Assembly (NCBI GenBank): GCA_028386065.3
Contig: JAKUCV010004339.1
Location: 100,575-164,574 of the forward strand
Direction: 5' to 3'
DNA from: Turnera subulata
Lineage: Eukaryota > Streptophyta > Magnoliopsida > Malpighiales > Passifloraceae
Length of the DNA stretch: 64,000 nucleotides
Part shown: one piece after another, positions 32,609 to 44,874 of the stretch
Layout: every line of letters starts with the position of its first letter
Numbering within the stretch: position 1 is the first letter of the stretch
Notes under the pieces: generated by a model
What the model saw: only the letters and a program-made list of their open reading frames with translations
What the model was told of the DNA's origin: nothing
The model's database searches: none
Program-made: the position numbers and the translations under genes

Positions 32609-35527
32609 TGAAATGCCCCGACCCGTATTTACCGTACACAGTAAACACGTGTCGGAACTGTGACAACCCAACCCAACATAATCCAGCATACAGTGTATAC
32701 AACAGATAACCGGGCTCAACAGCCCATAATAAAAACAACAATAAATAACAAAACCGGCCTAATGGCCCAATAACTCAAATAACAGCACAGCGGAAGACTT
32801 ATAACTCACATAAACACTGTATGCGACATAGATGCAACCTATGGATCCGAGCCCTGTCCAAGGGATAACGTCGCAGCCTGTCTGGAATGCACCAAACCTG
32901 TACAACGAATAACTCATCCTACGGGATGAAAGCCCGCAGGTGAGGGGTGAGTCCGAAGTGCTCACCGACGAAGGAAAGACAATCAATATGAACACTGTAA
33001 ATTACTCAAGTCGAAAACAAGTAAAATCCACCAAAATACACCAAATCGAAAGACAGGACCCAAAACCGGTCCAAAACTGAAAAGACTCCAATAAAATCCA
33101 ATTATTCAATTTTATCTTTCCGGGCCCCGTCACGGATAAGCTAGGGTCGTACCAGGTTATCAACCTGTTCCTGGTGCCAGATCAAAAAGAACCCGGGATC
33201 AACATCCTAATATCAAACTCAGGGATCAACATCCCAATCAAACCGGCATCAACATGCCCATCACAAGTAACCCAGATCATAGCCACCACAAAACAATCTC
33301 AAACCATCCGGTCGTACCTCTACTTACCACGTGACAATTATATTTTCGTTATTCAAAACCAAGTCAGAGGGATCAATATCCCTAACCAAAATACCGGGAT
33401 AGACATCCCAAACCAAACCAAGGATCGACATCCTTGTCACAATTTATTATTAATCCATTATTCTTAATCCAAAAAGACGCAAGACAAACATCCAAAAACC
33501 AATCACACTACTGGGATAAACATCCCGAACCAAACCACAGCAAATGCAACATGCATTAATCAACAAACACATTAACCGAGTAATACAGGCACATATTGAA
33601 GGAAATCCATCCTCACCTTGGCCGATTACTCAACTCCGGAAAAATGACCGGTCCGACGCCGGCTCCTCGGGAAACTGCCCGATATCCAACCTATACCACA
33701 AATCAATATACACTCACATAAATGCACATAATCGGTATACTATGATGCCAATACTACGAAATACCCCATCCCGGTTCTATATCCTTTATTATCATTTTTA
33801 CCGAAAATATTTTATCGTACGTATTTCCGAATATAATTTCGGTACCATACTTTAATTAAAACTCTTTTCAAAATAATTTCATAAAATAATTATAATTTCC
33901 CAAAATAATAATTACCATAATTTTCTGAAAAAGAAAACATATGTATATATATATTCTAAAATATTACATTTCTAATAAAACTATTTACCATAATATAATT
34001 ACCAATATTTCCATTTACCAAAAAAATATATATATTAATCATATGCTGTATGTTATTTCCCAGAATATGTATAATCATAAAAACTTACTCTGAAAATTAA
34101 ATACAATTTAATATATATACATTTTTATTTCCTAAAGACAAAATACTTTTCCAACAATTATAAATCAACATAATTATATATATTTCAGAAATATAAATTA
34201 TATGTACCATATTTATATTTCCAAAGTTAGTTACCATAATTTCCAGAAAATTAATTACGTAATTATAATTTTCAGAAAATATATATACAATATTTATCTT
34301 TTTCCTAATTATATATAATAACTTTTTTTTCATAACAAAACATAATTATCAAGGTACATATATACATATATTTTTCTCTAAAACCATAAGTCATACTTTC
34401 TATATTTTTCTCAAGTATATATATATTTTTTTTGAAAATTAAATACCAGTAATTATATAAACAGATTTATATATATATATATATAAAAAAAAATAAAAAA
34501 TAAAACGAACCCAACCCGTCAACCCAGGCCCAGGGAGGCGTGACCCGGCCGCGACCCGCCTAGAGGAATCGGATCCTCACCTTAAGAACGGCGGCGGCGG
34601 CGCGACGCAGCGCGAGGAAGGTGTCGCGAGGTGCGGCGAGGGGCAGCGACTACATAGGCGGTGGAAAGGCGGCACGAGGCGTCACGACGGCTGAGCTGAG
34701 CGGAGGAGAAGCAGATCCGCGGGTCTGCTCGCGGATCAACGCTCGCCGGCTGCGCGTCTCGCGGCGGAAGGCGACGGGGGCGACGGCTTCGAGGTCGCGT
34801 CGGCATGGAGAAGAGGCTGGTGGCGGCGGTGCAGCGAACGGCAGCGCGGATCGTTCCGGTGTGCACAGTGACGGGAAGCTCGGGGGTGACGACACTGTTC
34901 ATCCCTTTTTTTCCCGATTTTCTTCTCTTTTTCTTTTCTATTTTTCTGATTTTCCAGTAATTCCTTTTCTTGTTTTTCTTTTTTTTTCTTATTTTTCTTT
35001 TCCTTCTCTCAGTTTTTCTTTTCTGTTTGTTTTCTATTTTTTCTATTTTTCTCCTTTTTTATTTTTCTTCTTTTCTTTTTTTCTTTTTCCTTTCTTTTTT
35101 TTCTCTCTTTTTTTCTTTTTTCTCTCTTTTTCTTTTTCTCTCTTTTTCTTTTTCTTCTTGTCTCCTCTCTTCCTCTCCTTCTGCTGCTTCCAACTTTTAT
35201 AACCGGTAATTGAACTGTTACACTTGTGATAACAATAATGCAGCTTGCCTGCATTATTGAATCGAGTCCGGCCCGGACCAGAAAATAACTGATACCCCCT
35301 TAGTTATTTTCCGGTGTGATTTTCCGAGAAATTCCGAAACCCGAAAAATACCAACTTAGGCCCGAAAAATTCACGGAAAAATCACGAGCGCGGGAAAACT
35401 CTCGTTTCAAAAAACGACGCCCGATTTACCTTGAATTAATTACCCAAGATTAATTCAACAGTAAATCACGGTAAAAAAGACTTTTACAGTCCCGGTAAAA
35501 ATCAAAAATTTTACCCGGACTGTTACA
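32609..35527 (-). repeat. Right (5') LTR of element C
   Basis: 2919 bp, collinear with the left LTR, including the UUCG hairpin (32946-32966), the palindrome array (33195-33526), the AT-rich zone, the GC-rich zone and the pyrimidine tract. Confidence 0.9.
33195..33526 (-). repeat. Array of covarying mini-palindromes, right LTR of C
   Basis: Same seven sites as in the left LTR. Here the first is GGGAT-CAAC-ATCCT, while two that are imperfect or short in the left LTR are full (GGGAT-AGAC-ATCCC; GGGAT-AAAC-ATCCC at 33513-33526). Confidence 0.8.
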
Positions 35528-35720
35528 TCAGGGATCAGAAACAATTTGTCATGCTCAAAAGGATAATACAATAAGGAGAGGTGCGTGGCAAGCTTGTGAT
35601 TGTTGCATAACAGACTCGGACTGGCCAGGGGCCAATTGTACATGGCCAATGGATCGACCACCCCATCTCCCATCTGTTCTCGCCACTATTGGGAATTCCT
35701 TGGGTCCTGACAATGAGTAC

Positions 35721-36518
35721 ATTACATCAAAAGCCTAGACTCATTGAGCACAAATTCACAAGCTTGTATACAAGGGGAACAAAAATTGTAAAGGAGAATA
35801 GCTCTACCAAATACAAGGCAATATATTTGCGAGGACAGTTCGTGGTCAAGCAACGCCTGTTGTATCGCCTTGAAGCAAATAAAGCTGAGGAATATTTGAC
35901 TCGTAATCTGACCAATTAGAAACAATCGCTTAAATGCTTGAGAGATATAATCATAGTAAGCAACATACTGAAGAAAAAACAAGAACATGAGGAAGGCAAC
36001 GCCTGTTGTATCCCCATTCTCCTTTCTCGTCTTTCCTCTACGCCGGGACGGCAAGAGCACAAAGGAGAGACAATCGACGAAGACGGAGCTGGTCGGGCGA
36101 GGCCGGGGACATTGGAAAAAATCAGAAAATGATACGGAAGAAATAATTGGAGAATTAATTGGGAATCGAAATTACTAACTTAGGTATTTTAAGGCTCACG
36201 AGTGTGAAGAGTAGAAGAAAAGTAGCAGAAGTGTAAAAACCGATCAAAACATAAATAATATAAATTATTAATTAATGCAAAATAAAACTCTAACAAAATA
36301 AGCAGCATCTTTCTTAAAGTAAGACAATCCCACAATCATAATATTAATATCCGAAACAACACATATATAGAAAAAAAAAAAAACACCAAATGGAAACAGT
36401 AGTTTTAACCTCACCAAGACTCCGAATCCTAAACGGAAACAAATCCTAACCATAACCAGCTAAACCTGACATAAAATCTCCCTTATTTCATTCAATCTTC
36501 TCCAATCCTCGCCTCAAA
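35721..36518. other. Rearranged duplication-unit sequence, no gene seen
   Basis: 35800-36000 matches 41400-41560 and 36258-36518 matches the flank at 1433-1695. The junction near 35800 joins TatB intron sequence to another part of the unit, indicating unequal recombination. Small open frames are not supported. Confidence 0.5.
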
Positions 36519-36857
36519 TTACTTCTTCTTCCCCTTGAAAAAGTTTTTCGCCTCCTTCACCACCTTCTTCTCCACTACCTTTTCCGCCACCTTGCACGCC
36601 ACTTTGCCCGCCACCTTCTTTTGAATATTCATTTTATCTTTCTCCGCCTCCTCTTTGTCCTCCTCGGATTCAAAAACTTCATCCTCACAACCCTGATTCT
36701 GTTTTTGTTTGTCTTCACCAGGGTATTGACACCTCTGCCCTTTCTTATCAGCTGCAAATTTGCAACTTTGCCTGGTTTTCTCATAAAAATGGAAGATGTT
36801 TATCTTACATACTTCGCAGGCATAGTCATGGTTGTGGACACAACCGTTTCGCTCCAT
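36519..36857 (-). CDS. Small Cys/His-rich acidic-basic protein, copy 2 (intact)
   Basis: Uninterrupted 112-codon frame with ATG at 36857. Not recognised as a known family. The N-terminus has C-x-H-x-H-D-Y-x-C-x-x-C (MERNGCVHNHDYACEVC), then IFHFYEKTRQSCKF and a further Cys (GQRC). The spacing could bind a metal but this is inference. The middle is acidic (CEDEVFESEEDKEEAEKDK); the tail alternates Val/Lys (KKVAGKVACKVAEKVVEKKV) and ends FFKGKKK, a possible amphipathic helix. No signal peptide or membrane segment. Three relatives occur in the window (1696-2014, 15822-16108, 53297-53587), each beside TatB/OMA1-like sequence. Confidence 0.6.
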   Translation of the reverse strand: MERNGCVHNHDYACEVCKINIFHFYEKTRQSCKFAADKKGQRCQYPGEDKQKQNQGCEDEVFESEEDKEEAEKDKMNIQKKVAGKVACKVAEKVVEKKVVKEAKNFFKGKKK

Positions 36858-37240
36858 GAGATTAAGAATGGGAAAGGATTGAGATTAGCTAAGGGATTAT
36901 GAATTCAAGTGAAGGAGGGGAAAGCTAGTTAGTTTGTAATGGACTGAGTGTAGCGACACAACTATTAATAGTTCTTTTGCCTCCTCATCAAATGTATGTG
37001 ACTTAACTACCGCACCCAACCCAAACAATACCATTATAACCCACATTGCATTGCATTGCATCTAATCAGCTTAGATTATCTTTCATTTTTCTTTTCTTTT
37101 TTCTTCTTTGACCAAAACATAGGGATTACTTAATTGCTGATGCCATGTTCTTATTTAATTACAAAAAGAGGACAATGGGAGCCAAGCATCTTTCGGTGTG
37201 ACCAAGTAAAACAAAGAGAAGAAGAGTAAGAAAAGAGCAC
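36858..37240. promoter_or_regulatory. Upstream region of Cys-protein copy 2
   Basis: AT-rich sequence in promoter position for the minus-strand gene. Contains gcattgcattgcat (37047-37060). No definite regulatory element assigned. Confidence 0.35.
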
Positions 37241-37490
37241 AAAAGAGAATTCATGGACATGAAGAAAAAAAAAAAGAAAAAAGGGAAAAGAGATGATATA
37301 TCTTGCTTTAACAAGCATTTCAATAGTTTTTTTATTTTATTTTACTATGGACAAGCTAGCTTTACAAAAGAGAATTCATGGACATGAAGAAAAAAAAAAA
37401 GAAAAAAGGGAAAAGAGATGATATATCTTGCTTTAACAAGCATTTCAATAGTTTTTTTATTTTATTTTACTATGGACAAGCTAGCTTTAC
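37241..37490. repeat. 125-bp perfect tandem duplication
   Basis: 37241-37365 and 37366-37490 appear identical, including an A11-type run and tttttttattttattttac. Being error-free, it is recent or an assembly artefact. Confidence 0.9.
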
Positions 37491-39185
37491 TCTTACTAAA
37501 AACTCTGTACGTGCTTTTAAAGAAGCATGGCTGAATTGTTGCCGGAAGAAGTGTTTTTGAAATACTGTGCATCAATTGCATTGAAGGAAGTAAGGGGACC
37601 AATTACTTTTTCCGTCAATGTGCGGGACCTATTACAGTTCATGGTAGTAACACTCCAACAATGATTTCTGGCATAAAGTTTAATATTTGTGCAGGAGATC
37701 ATACGGAAATTTTTAATAAAACATCTTATACAAATTTAGCTAGTGCCGGTAAAGACTTTGTATGCGAATATACTACCGTACTTCCAAAGAAGAAGAAGAA
37801 GAAAAAAAAAACATTAAGCCACAGAAACAATATACGTACATCATTACAAAAGCGAAAAGATAGATTTTGTCAAACAACGTCGAGTTGAATTCTCAGGTCT
37901 AAAAGAACAAACGCCGACGCCAAACCTTAGGTTATTTGCAGCGACGAATTTTCTTAGATACAACAATGACAAATTTAGTGCCGAAGAATTCAACATGTAT
38001 GATAGACCAGTAGGGCGATAGCAATGTAACTAGAACATGAGCATTGTCACTAGTTGGGTGTTAGCTCGTCCATATTCCCAAATTCTCATCAATAACACTT
38101 CCACAAGTTAGATTATTAGCCACAAAAATCTGCAGAAATAGAAGAACCGGCAAGCATGTTACCACAGACTTTGGTTATATTCTAGCCAACAAAACAATAA
38201 CGAAAAGCAACTACTAGCCATGGTAGATCGTAGCTAAACTCATACAAGCAAAATGTGTGCCTAGATATACATCTTAATAAGTCTCCCTTCCAATAGAGAC
38301 AGCTTTGCTCTGAGTTCCTTTTGGAGTCTCCCTTTCCTTGCTCAACCGGCCATAGTTTTTTCAAGGCTTCCCATCAAAATGTGTGAAACGCTTTAAAGCT
38401 GCATCCCCACCAAAAAAAATCATGAACTGCTCTCCCTTGTTACTATGTATACAAACAACAAAACAAACAGAGTAGAATGAAATACTATGCGGATTCATGC
38501 TTTATATGATTTCCAGCCGGGCGAAAAATTCTCTGATATCTGAGCCCCTTAAGCCTCCAATATAGCTTATAACACAATATCAGATCCTTTGAGATCATCT
38601 GCAAGCACAGTAATATACTCTTTAAATCTTCACATAACCAACTAGGAGGAGAGCTTTAAGAAGCTCTTCTGGAATGCATCATGTTGTAGGAAACTGAAAG
38701 TTCTAGATAATTGATTGTATACATTTTTTACAAGAGCTCTACCACATAAAACAAGTCAATGAATTTTTAAAACAGCTGTAAAATGAGTGATTCGTCATTT
38801 AACCATGGTTTGATTTAGAAGCAATACCTCCAATTCTTGAAAGATTATATGCAACATACATAAATACAAGAGAAAGAAATGACATGGGAAAGGAAAACTA
38901 ACTAGCTAGATGGCACCGAATTTTAACTGGTACAAAAAAAATATTCTATTCCGGTATATTTCAGAAAAGCATATCAAGAGTACACAGAGTTGAAAAGGTT
39001 AAGATCATTTAAACACACAGTTGAAGGCACAATAATCTGCAATGAATGAAAGAAGAAATAAGCAGTTATAAAAATGAGAAGGTGTTGCAGGAAGCTTTTC
39101 GTCCATTATAACCAAGGAACTTGGAGGAAAAAAAAAAAAGGCCACATGGTTATGTGGATCTCTTCGGTAAAGACTGACCAAATTA
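37491..39185. other. Duplication-unit sequence, no intact gene
   Basis: 38160-38880 resembles 40913-41560 (same order of blocks, about 70-80% alike by eye). The minus strand of 40920-41100 has a short open stretch (NYGCLIKEEENVKRHFSKQF) mirrored imperfectly at 38260-38400. Unrecognised, possibly an old exon. Confidence 0.4.
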
Positions 39186-39189
39186 AATG

Positions 39190-39450
39190 GTAGGCCGTAC
39201 ACTATGTTTTGTAATTTATATCTTGAGGCAAGCACAAGATTGCTTAATGCAACAAAAACAAGTGAGGAACCAAGTTTTATTGCCTGGACCATTTGGCAAT
39301 ATTCAGGCACTTCTGGCAAATACTGGCAAAACATTAGGTATACCGGCATCATGTATCAGTTCTCCTGCATCTGTACCATTTTGCAATGAGGCAGACCTTT
39401 GAAGCCAAGAGTTCAGCCAATCTTGCATAAGCCATAGCTTGGCTGTGCAT
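39190..39450 (-). pseudogene. TatB-like 3' exon fragment (copy beta-2)
   Basis: The minus strand gives AMAYARLAELLASK in one frame and GTDAGELIHDAGIPNVLPV in another, then a TGA where relatives continue SAG. Followed upstream by the OMA1-like pseudogene 2, the same arrangement as at 16282-18345. Confidence 0.5.
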
Positions 39451-40089
39451 GGTACACAGATCAGAAGCTTAATTCATCTTCCTCAAACTTCTCCAACATC
39501 GTCACATCTTTGCACCTCGTCTTCCTCGTCGGCCTCGCCTTCCTTTCGGCAGCTTGATCCTCCAAAGCAATGCCTCTATATACTTCCACTTTACATTGGC
39601 TCCTCACAGCTCGACCACTTCAACCCCATATCATCCAATCAGCTTTCATGCCATCCACTTGACAACCAGTATATCAGGTGAAAATTGGAACACTAATGAC
39701 GTAGGAAATCCAGCAAAATTTTAAATTTCACTCGAACCATAGCAGAAATTCATAGTAAAAAAACAAATTGACCTGGGCGTGTAAACTTGTCAATTTAGAA
39801 TGGCAATTTGGGTGGATGGTCAGCAGGTTACTAAAGCATCAACTGTTTTGGCACTGATACTATGATTTTAAAGAGAGAAAATACTATTAATAGGTCAAAA
39901 GTAAGACATTCCACGTAAACCATTATAATAACACATTAAGAACAAGCTGCACTTCCAAACAGGATGGCTAGTTCCATTGTGCAGAGATAACGAATAGAGA
40001 GCCAAAAGATAGAAATGCCCACATTTGATAGAATTCAATATGGATGGATAGTTCCAGTGATTTTCTAAGGTAGACTAGTGTCCAGCAAT

Positions 40090-40912
40090 ACTCACCAATT
40101 TCCCTCTAGCTTAGCCTCTGCTTCCAACTATTTTCTTGGTAAATAGTTAGTGCTTTTTCCATGGCATGAGCATGAGATAGTAACTGAGCTCTCTTCTGTC
40201 CACTTGGATGGGTACTTAAAAAATCATCATATAATCCTGTCTCGCCATCTTTCCTAGTTCTTCCCACTCTTGAGGTGCTATTCGAGGATCATATCCAGCA
40301 CCAGCCATCAGCATTAGACCAATATAATCCGCTTCTATTTCATGCCTAGAAGAGAAGAGACAATGCATCAGCCACGGACCATAATGCATACTTAGCGTAC
40401 TAATTGATTTACTAATTCAGTTTCATGAATGAAGCAAGATGGAAATGATCAACTTAATAAGCACACACCTTCTTTTGAAAGGCAAAAGGAGAAATGACAT
40501 TGTTTTACTTAAACTCTCATCTGAAATTCTTATCCCCAGTAATTTTATCCCCTCCACGTGGTGTCGAGCCACAATAAACGCAATCTAATTGTAATGAGAG
40601 CAAGCACAGAAAGGCCTCTAATAAATCCAACGCTGAAGACTTATATCAGTAAAGTCACAAGCCGATTACAATACCGAAAATGTAATAGTAGTCGTACCTC
40701 GTGCGCCAAGAGGGCTGCTATCTCTGTATCAGTTGATAAGTGACGAAGCAGTCCCATATTAACGATAATCTTTCCACAGGCAAAACAGTAGGCCAGTTCT
40801 TGCGATTGCTTAACAACGAGAATCTCCCACCTATTGTAATCATGCTTGAGACTTAAGTCTTTCTGCATAGACTCAATTATGTCATTTGCAATTTTCCTGA
40901 CTCTGATGCAAA
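40090..40912 (-). pseudogene. OMA1-like protease pseudogene 2
   Basis: Minus strand. The exon 1 end (40912-40695) has MQKDLSLKHDYNRWEILVVK and DTEIAALLAHE. Exon 2 (about 40590-40490) begins IAFIVARH, so the motif reads HE-IAF, with the second zinc His lost. Exon 3 (about 40345-40110) has EADYIGLMLMAGAGYDPRIAPQ with a later frame break. The 5' two-thirds of exon 1 are missing: homology ends at 40912. Confidence 0.75.
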
Positions 40913-42479
40913 TTCATTTTAAAGAAGCAAAATCCGTGCTTAAATATACATCCCAAGCTTCCATCTCAGGCATAAACTGCTTGCTAAAGTGCCTTTTTAC
41001 ATTCTCCTCTTCCTTGATCAAGCAGCCATAGTTTTCAACGCTTCTATCAAAATATATGAAAATGCTTTATAGGTCCATCCCCAAAGCCAAACCATGAAGT
41101 TGTTTGCATATTGCTTTCTTTAATTTCCTACATGCTATATACAAGAGAGATTAACAAAGTAGAATGAAATACTACCTATAATTGGTGCCTTATTTGATTC
41201 TCCCGCCATGAGAGAATATCTTTTGCATTGTGAGTCACCTCAGCCTCCAAGATCGCTTCCAACACAATGTCAGATCCTTTTAGATCATCTGCAAGTACAT
41301 TCCTATACTTCAACCATCGAATAACCCACTCTTAGGAGAGCATGAAGAAGTTTCTAAAAGAATGCCCATGTTCTAAATTATTGTATTTTTTAAACAAGAG
41401 CTCTATGAAATACAAGACAGCATATTTTGAAAACAGCTGAGAAATGGTTGACTTGTAATCTGACTAATTAAAAACAATAGCTTGAATGCTTGAAAGATAT
41501 AATCCATCATAGTCTGCAACATATTAAAGAGAAAACAAGAACATGAGGAAGGCAAAACTTTCGGTTACCACCACAATTAATTAACCGGAACAGGACCAAA
41601 ATTAAATGGTAAAAAATACATCATTCCAGTATGTGAGAGAAAACATATCAAAAGTAGATAAAGTTTAAAAAGTTAACTAGAAAAACTATCATCACTGGTA
41701 CACACAGTAAAAACCATTCAAATCCCTGTATCATGGATTCATGGTGACTACATGCCAGGATGGAAGAAGGAACAACATATAAAAACTTGAGAAGGTGTTC
41801 CTGGGAACTTTTTTCCATTTTAACCAAGGAACTTGATCATATAATATATATACATATATAAGAAAAGATGATTGTCATGGATCAGCAGCATTACTATCGA
41901 AAGAGTAAATCAGCCATTAGCATACTTATCCCTCTAAGTACATAAGCATGCCTGGCATGATTTTGTTCTATTTCAAGAGAATAACCATATTTTTTATGTA
42001 TTATGCACACTACAAGGATAGATTCAGCTGAAACAATAGCATAACAAAGGGTATATCTCAAATTTACATTATGCCTCTATAAAAGATTCAAAATGCATTT
42101 ACTGAACTTTGTAGCTCCTGTTGACCATTTTTCATACATTTTTTTCCCTTATTTTTTTCCTGATTATCTTCAAAATAGAGATCCATTTAAAGATTTGCAG
42201 TTCATTGGTCCTGCTTATCATCACTACCAATATTATTCTTGCTTCCTAATCTGTTACCTATCTGATTAGAGCATTGTTCCTCATCTTAGATCAGTAGCAG
42301 TCATCACATAAGACAGGAAATCATGATTTCACTAATACAATGCACGAGACATGCAGTTGCACCACAGCCAGTAAGTCAAAGGTTAGGCCCTTAAAAAAAA
42401 TAATTTGTCATTTATAACTTGAATAAAATACAAACCTGCCTCTAATGCATCAAATCTGAGCGAGGAACTAGTTTTATTA
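40913..42479. other. Duplication-unit sequence, no gene seen
   Basis: Blocks shared with 38160-38880, 35800-36000 and 20800-21300. Probably introns or flanks of the duplicated TatB-like gene. No intact frame. Confidence 0.45.
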
Positions 42480-43545
42480 CATGGACGATTTGACAACATT
42501 CCGGCACTTTAAGCAGATACAGGGTAAACGTCAAGAAGACCAGCATTGTCTATCAGCTCTCCTGTACCGGTACCATTTTGTAACGAAGCAGCCTTTGTAG
42601 CCAAGATTTTTGCCAATATTGCATAAGCCATTGCCTGGCTGTCAATGGTACACGACTAAGAAGCTTTAGAGACAGAATCCTAAAGACCAAAAAATATCAA
42701 CAAACTACAAAGTGCGTAATTGACAAATACCAAGTATTTTTAAGAGATTAAACTAAATATTTCAAAAGGAAGACATCCGCTTAACAGAGACCTGAGCTCA
42801 TTTAGCGGAAGGAAAACTCACATAAGCTGCTTGCTCAACAGCAACAGAATGAGGCTGTAGCTTTTGGTACATTCTCAGAACCTACAGTTCGAGGCACGAT
42901 ATCTCCTCAACACCCAATTCCAGCAAACAATGATTAGAAACACCGACTCATAGGACAATTAACAACCAGTGAAGTGCTAAGTTATAAAGCAAACAAAGCA
43001 ATGAGAAATACCATTCCTAGCAGATGCATCATCAAGATTATCGGCCAACGTCCTTGTTGGCAGACCAGGATTCACGATTGAAATGCCACGAATTTCATGG
43101 CGTATGGCTTCCAATTGGGCCGTTGTGTCTTGCAGTTCCTTTTGGACCTAATATAACAACAATAACATTTAAAAATTATAAAACAGGGGCGTGTATGCAT
43201 AATTTCAGGGAGCAGAAACAATTTGTCATACTCAAAAGGATATAACAATAAGGAGAGGTACCTGGCGAGCTTGTAACTGTTGCACAACAGACTCAACTTG
43301 GCCACAGGCCAATTGTACATAGCCAAGGGCCAGACCAGCCAATCTTCCAGCTGTTCCCACCACTATTGGTAAATCCTTGGGTCCTAACAATGAGTAGAAT
43401 ACAATCAAAACCGTAGACTCATTGAACATAAATTCACAAGGTCGTATACACGAGGAACCACGGGAATTGTAAAGGAGAAAAATGACCGATTAAGGCAGCA
43501 GTGGCTCCAAGGATGGGGAAGATTTCTCCATAAGAAAATCCCAAA
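42480..43545 (-). pseudogene. TatB-like gene copy beta, inactivated
   Basis: All exons are recognisable on minus. Exon 1 is near 43545-43478 (MFGI..., with one extra base shifting the frame after MFGIF). Exon 2 at about 43388-43264 has LGPKDLPIVVGTAGRLAGLALGYVQLA and QVESVVQQLQARQ. Exon 3 at about 43150-43018 has QKELQDTTAQLEAIRHEI and NPGLPTRTLADN. Exon 4 at about 42885-42800 has VAVEQAAYVSFPSAK. The last exon at about 42690-42480 has a stop where relatives have Glu (VSA-stop-SAGML). The GPKDLPI and TAGRLAGRA motifs and short N-terminal helix are typical of TatB. The exon 1 shift and terminal stop make it a pseudogene. Confidence 0.7.
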
Positions 43546-44035
43546 CATCTGCAGTTAGTAGTGAAGAAATGGGAGTCAAAGATATGTATCTGTGATATGC
43601 AAGTAAGCATTCTATTCTATGAGTAACATGTTGCCGGTTTTCGGACAACCATGTTCACAGTTTGTCAGCAGTCTAATACTATTAATAAAAACCACATCAT
43701 CCACCTTGATTGGCAACTTTCAAGATTTCTTAAAAAACTATGAAAATCAAGTAAGAGATGCACGGTAGTATCTGACATTGCAATTTGTTTTCCCAGTAAA
43801 CGGTTTGAAGCAATTAGCATTAATAATCGACATTATTGCAGATGCTTATAAGTATATACCAAAAAAGACAATCCTGAGGAGGCACCGTGGCAGGAGGGAG
43901 GAAGATCGGGGCAGGAATGGGGATCGCCGGCTCGGTCAGACGACGACGTAGAGTGGTGTCGAAGGGGGGGTGGTGGTGGGAAACAAAAGCCACAAAGGAA
44001 GATACTTGCAAGCCCAAAACTGCAACTAGTGGGAT
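43546..44035. promoter_or_regulatory. Upstream region of TatB-like copy beta
   Basis: Contains a GC-rich block (43865-43985). Joins decayed copia E at about 44036. No defined promoter element. Confidence 0.35.
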
Positions 44036-44874
44036 AAAAACTTGGTGAAGGGAAAAAGAGTGCAGTGTGTATTCTACTCCTCCTCATTTTGGCCTCTCTT
44101 GATTTCTTGATATCATCGCGTGCCAATCCTCTTTGTCAACTATTGGTGACATTTGCTTTGTCCAATTACTTTTGATACGCCACTTCTTCAATGCAGGCAA
44201 CATTGTTTTCATTTGTTGTTGGAATATCTTCCTCGCTATCTTGCTTTTGTAGTCGCAATGATATAGCAGCTTCATCGAACTTAGCCAAGCACTGTCTCAA
44301 CTAGCTTCTGCATTATTTAAAGTGGTAGCAACAATACTTTGTTTTGTACTTGCCATGATACTTCAGGTATTTGCTTTGCGCATTATGTGAATCAAATGTA
44401 TGATCTGCATCTGCAAAATAAACTATAGTCTCCTTGGACTTACAAGGTTAAAATAATTACATGTCCATTATACTTCAAGATAATGGAGAGCTCCAGGTTT
44501 TATGAAAAATTAGAGCAAAATGAAATTTTGCTAACAAGTTTATGGCAAAGCTTCAGGCTTCATATTACTAGCAAAATATATTGCCCTATGATATGGTACT
44601 TCAGGACCAGTCTAATTCTTTTATGGGATCTTTCATCTCACATTCTTTCTTAAAAAAATAGCACGGCAGTTGGAATCTTCTTCAGGAGTTCCAATAATAT
44701 TTAGGTCACAATAATAGTATCTAAATCATTAATCATCAACAACGATAATAGTTAATTCACATATGAACTAATTAAATAAAACACATAGAGCATATATGCA
44801 AGAATCATTATAAATACCCAAATTGGTTCAAACTATATGAAGATCAACTTAATTTTGTATATTCTCGGGAATTC

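Larger units (their letters stand above)
27358..35527 (-). mobile_element. Non-autonomous Ty3/gypsy element C with 2.9-kb LTRs
   Basis: LTRs at 27358-30277 and 32609-35527, flanked by a perfect duplication TCAGG (27353-27357, 35528-35532). The minus strand reads TGTAACAGCCCGG...GGGCGTTTCA, then a PBS TGGTAGCGGAGC. Next to 30277 the minus strand ggacgaaattcttttt followed by aaggtgaatagac resembles the pol-end/polypurine region of Tekay/Del-type chromoviruses. The 2.3-kb interior has no gag or pol; instead it carries two gene-like frames on the opposite (plus) strand. The LTRs differ at only a few percent of sites, so the insertion is fairly young. It sits in an intron of TatB-like copy gamma. 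Confidence 0.9.
21286..35720 (-). pseudogene. TatB-like gene copy gamma, split by two retroelements
   Basis: Minus-strand exons are scattered over 14 kb. Exon 2 lies at about 35580-35707 (GPKEFPIVARTDGR..., ...VMQQSQA), exon 3 at about 27180-27275 (QLEAICHEL-like, then NPGPATTRRLVDN), exon 4 at about 21585-21700, and the last exon piece (QAMAYARLVELSATKAA) at about 21395-21465. Element C separates exons 2 and 3; copia D lies between exons 3 and 4. Exon 1 is absent: the sequence right of about 35800 switches to another part of the duplication unit (compare 41400-41560). TatB/TatA-family proteins have an N-terminal membrane helix and act in Sec-independent translocation; plant mitochondria have such a protein. 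This copy cannot work. Confidence 0.65.

Noticed and set aside
37500..37890. Short plus-strand frames after the 125-bp duplication
   Set aside because: No motif, low-complexity Lys runs, no matching frame in the other duplication units.
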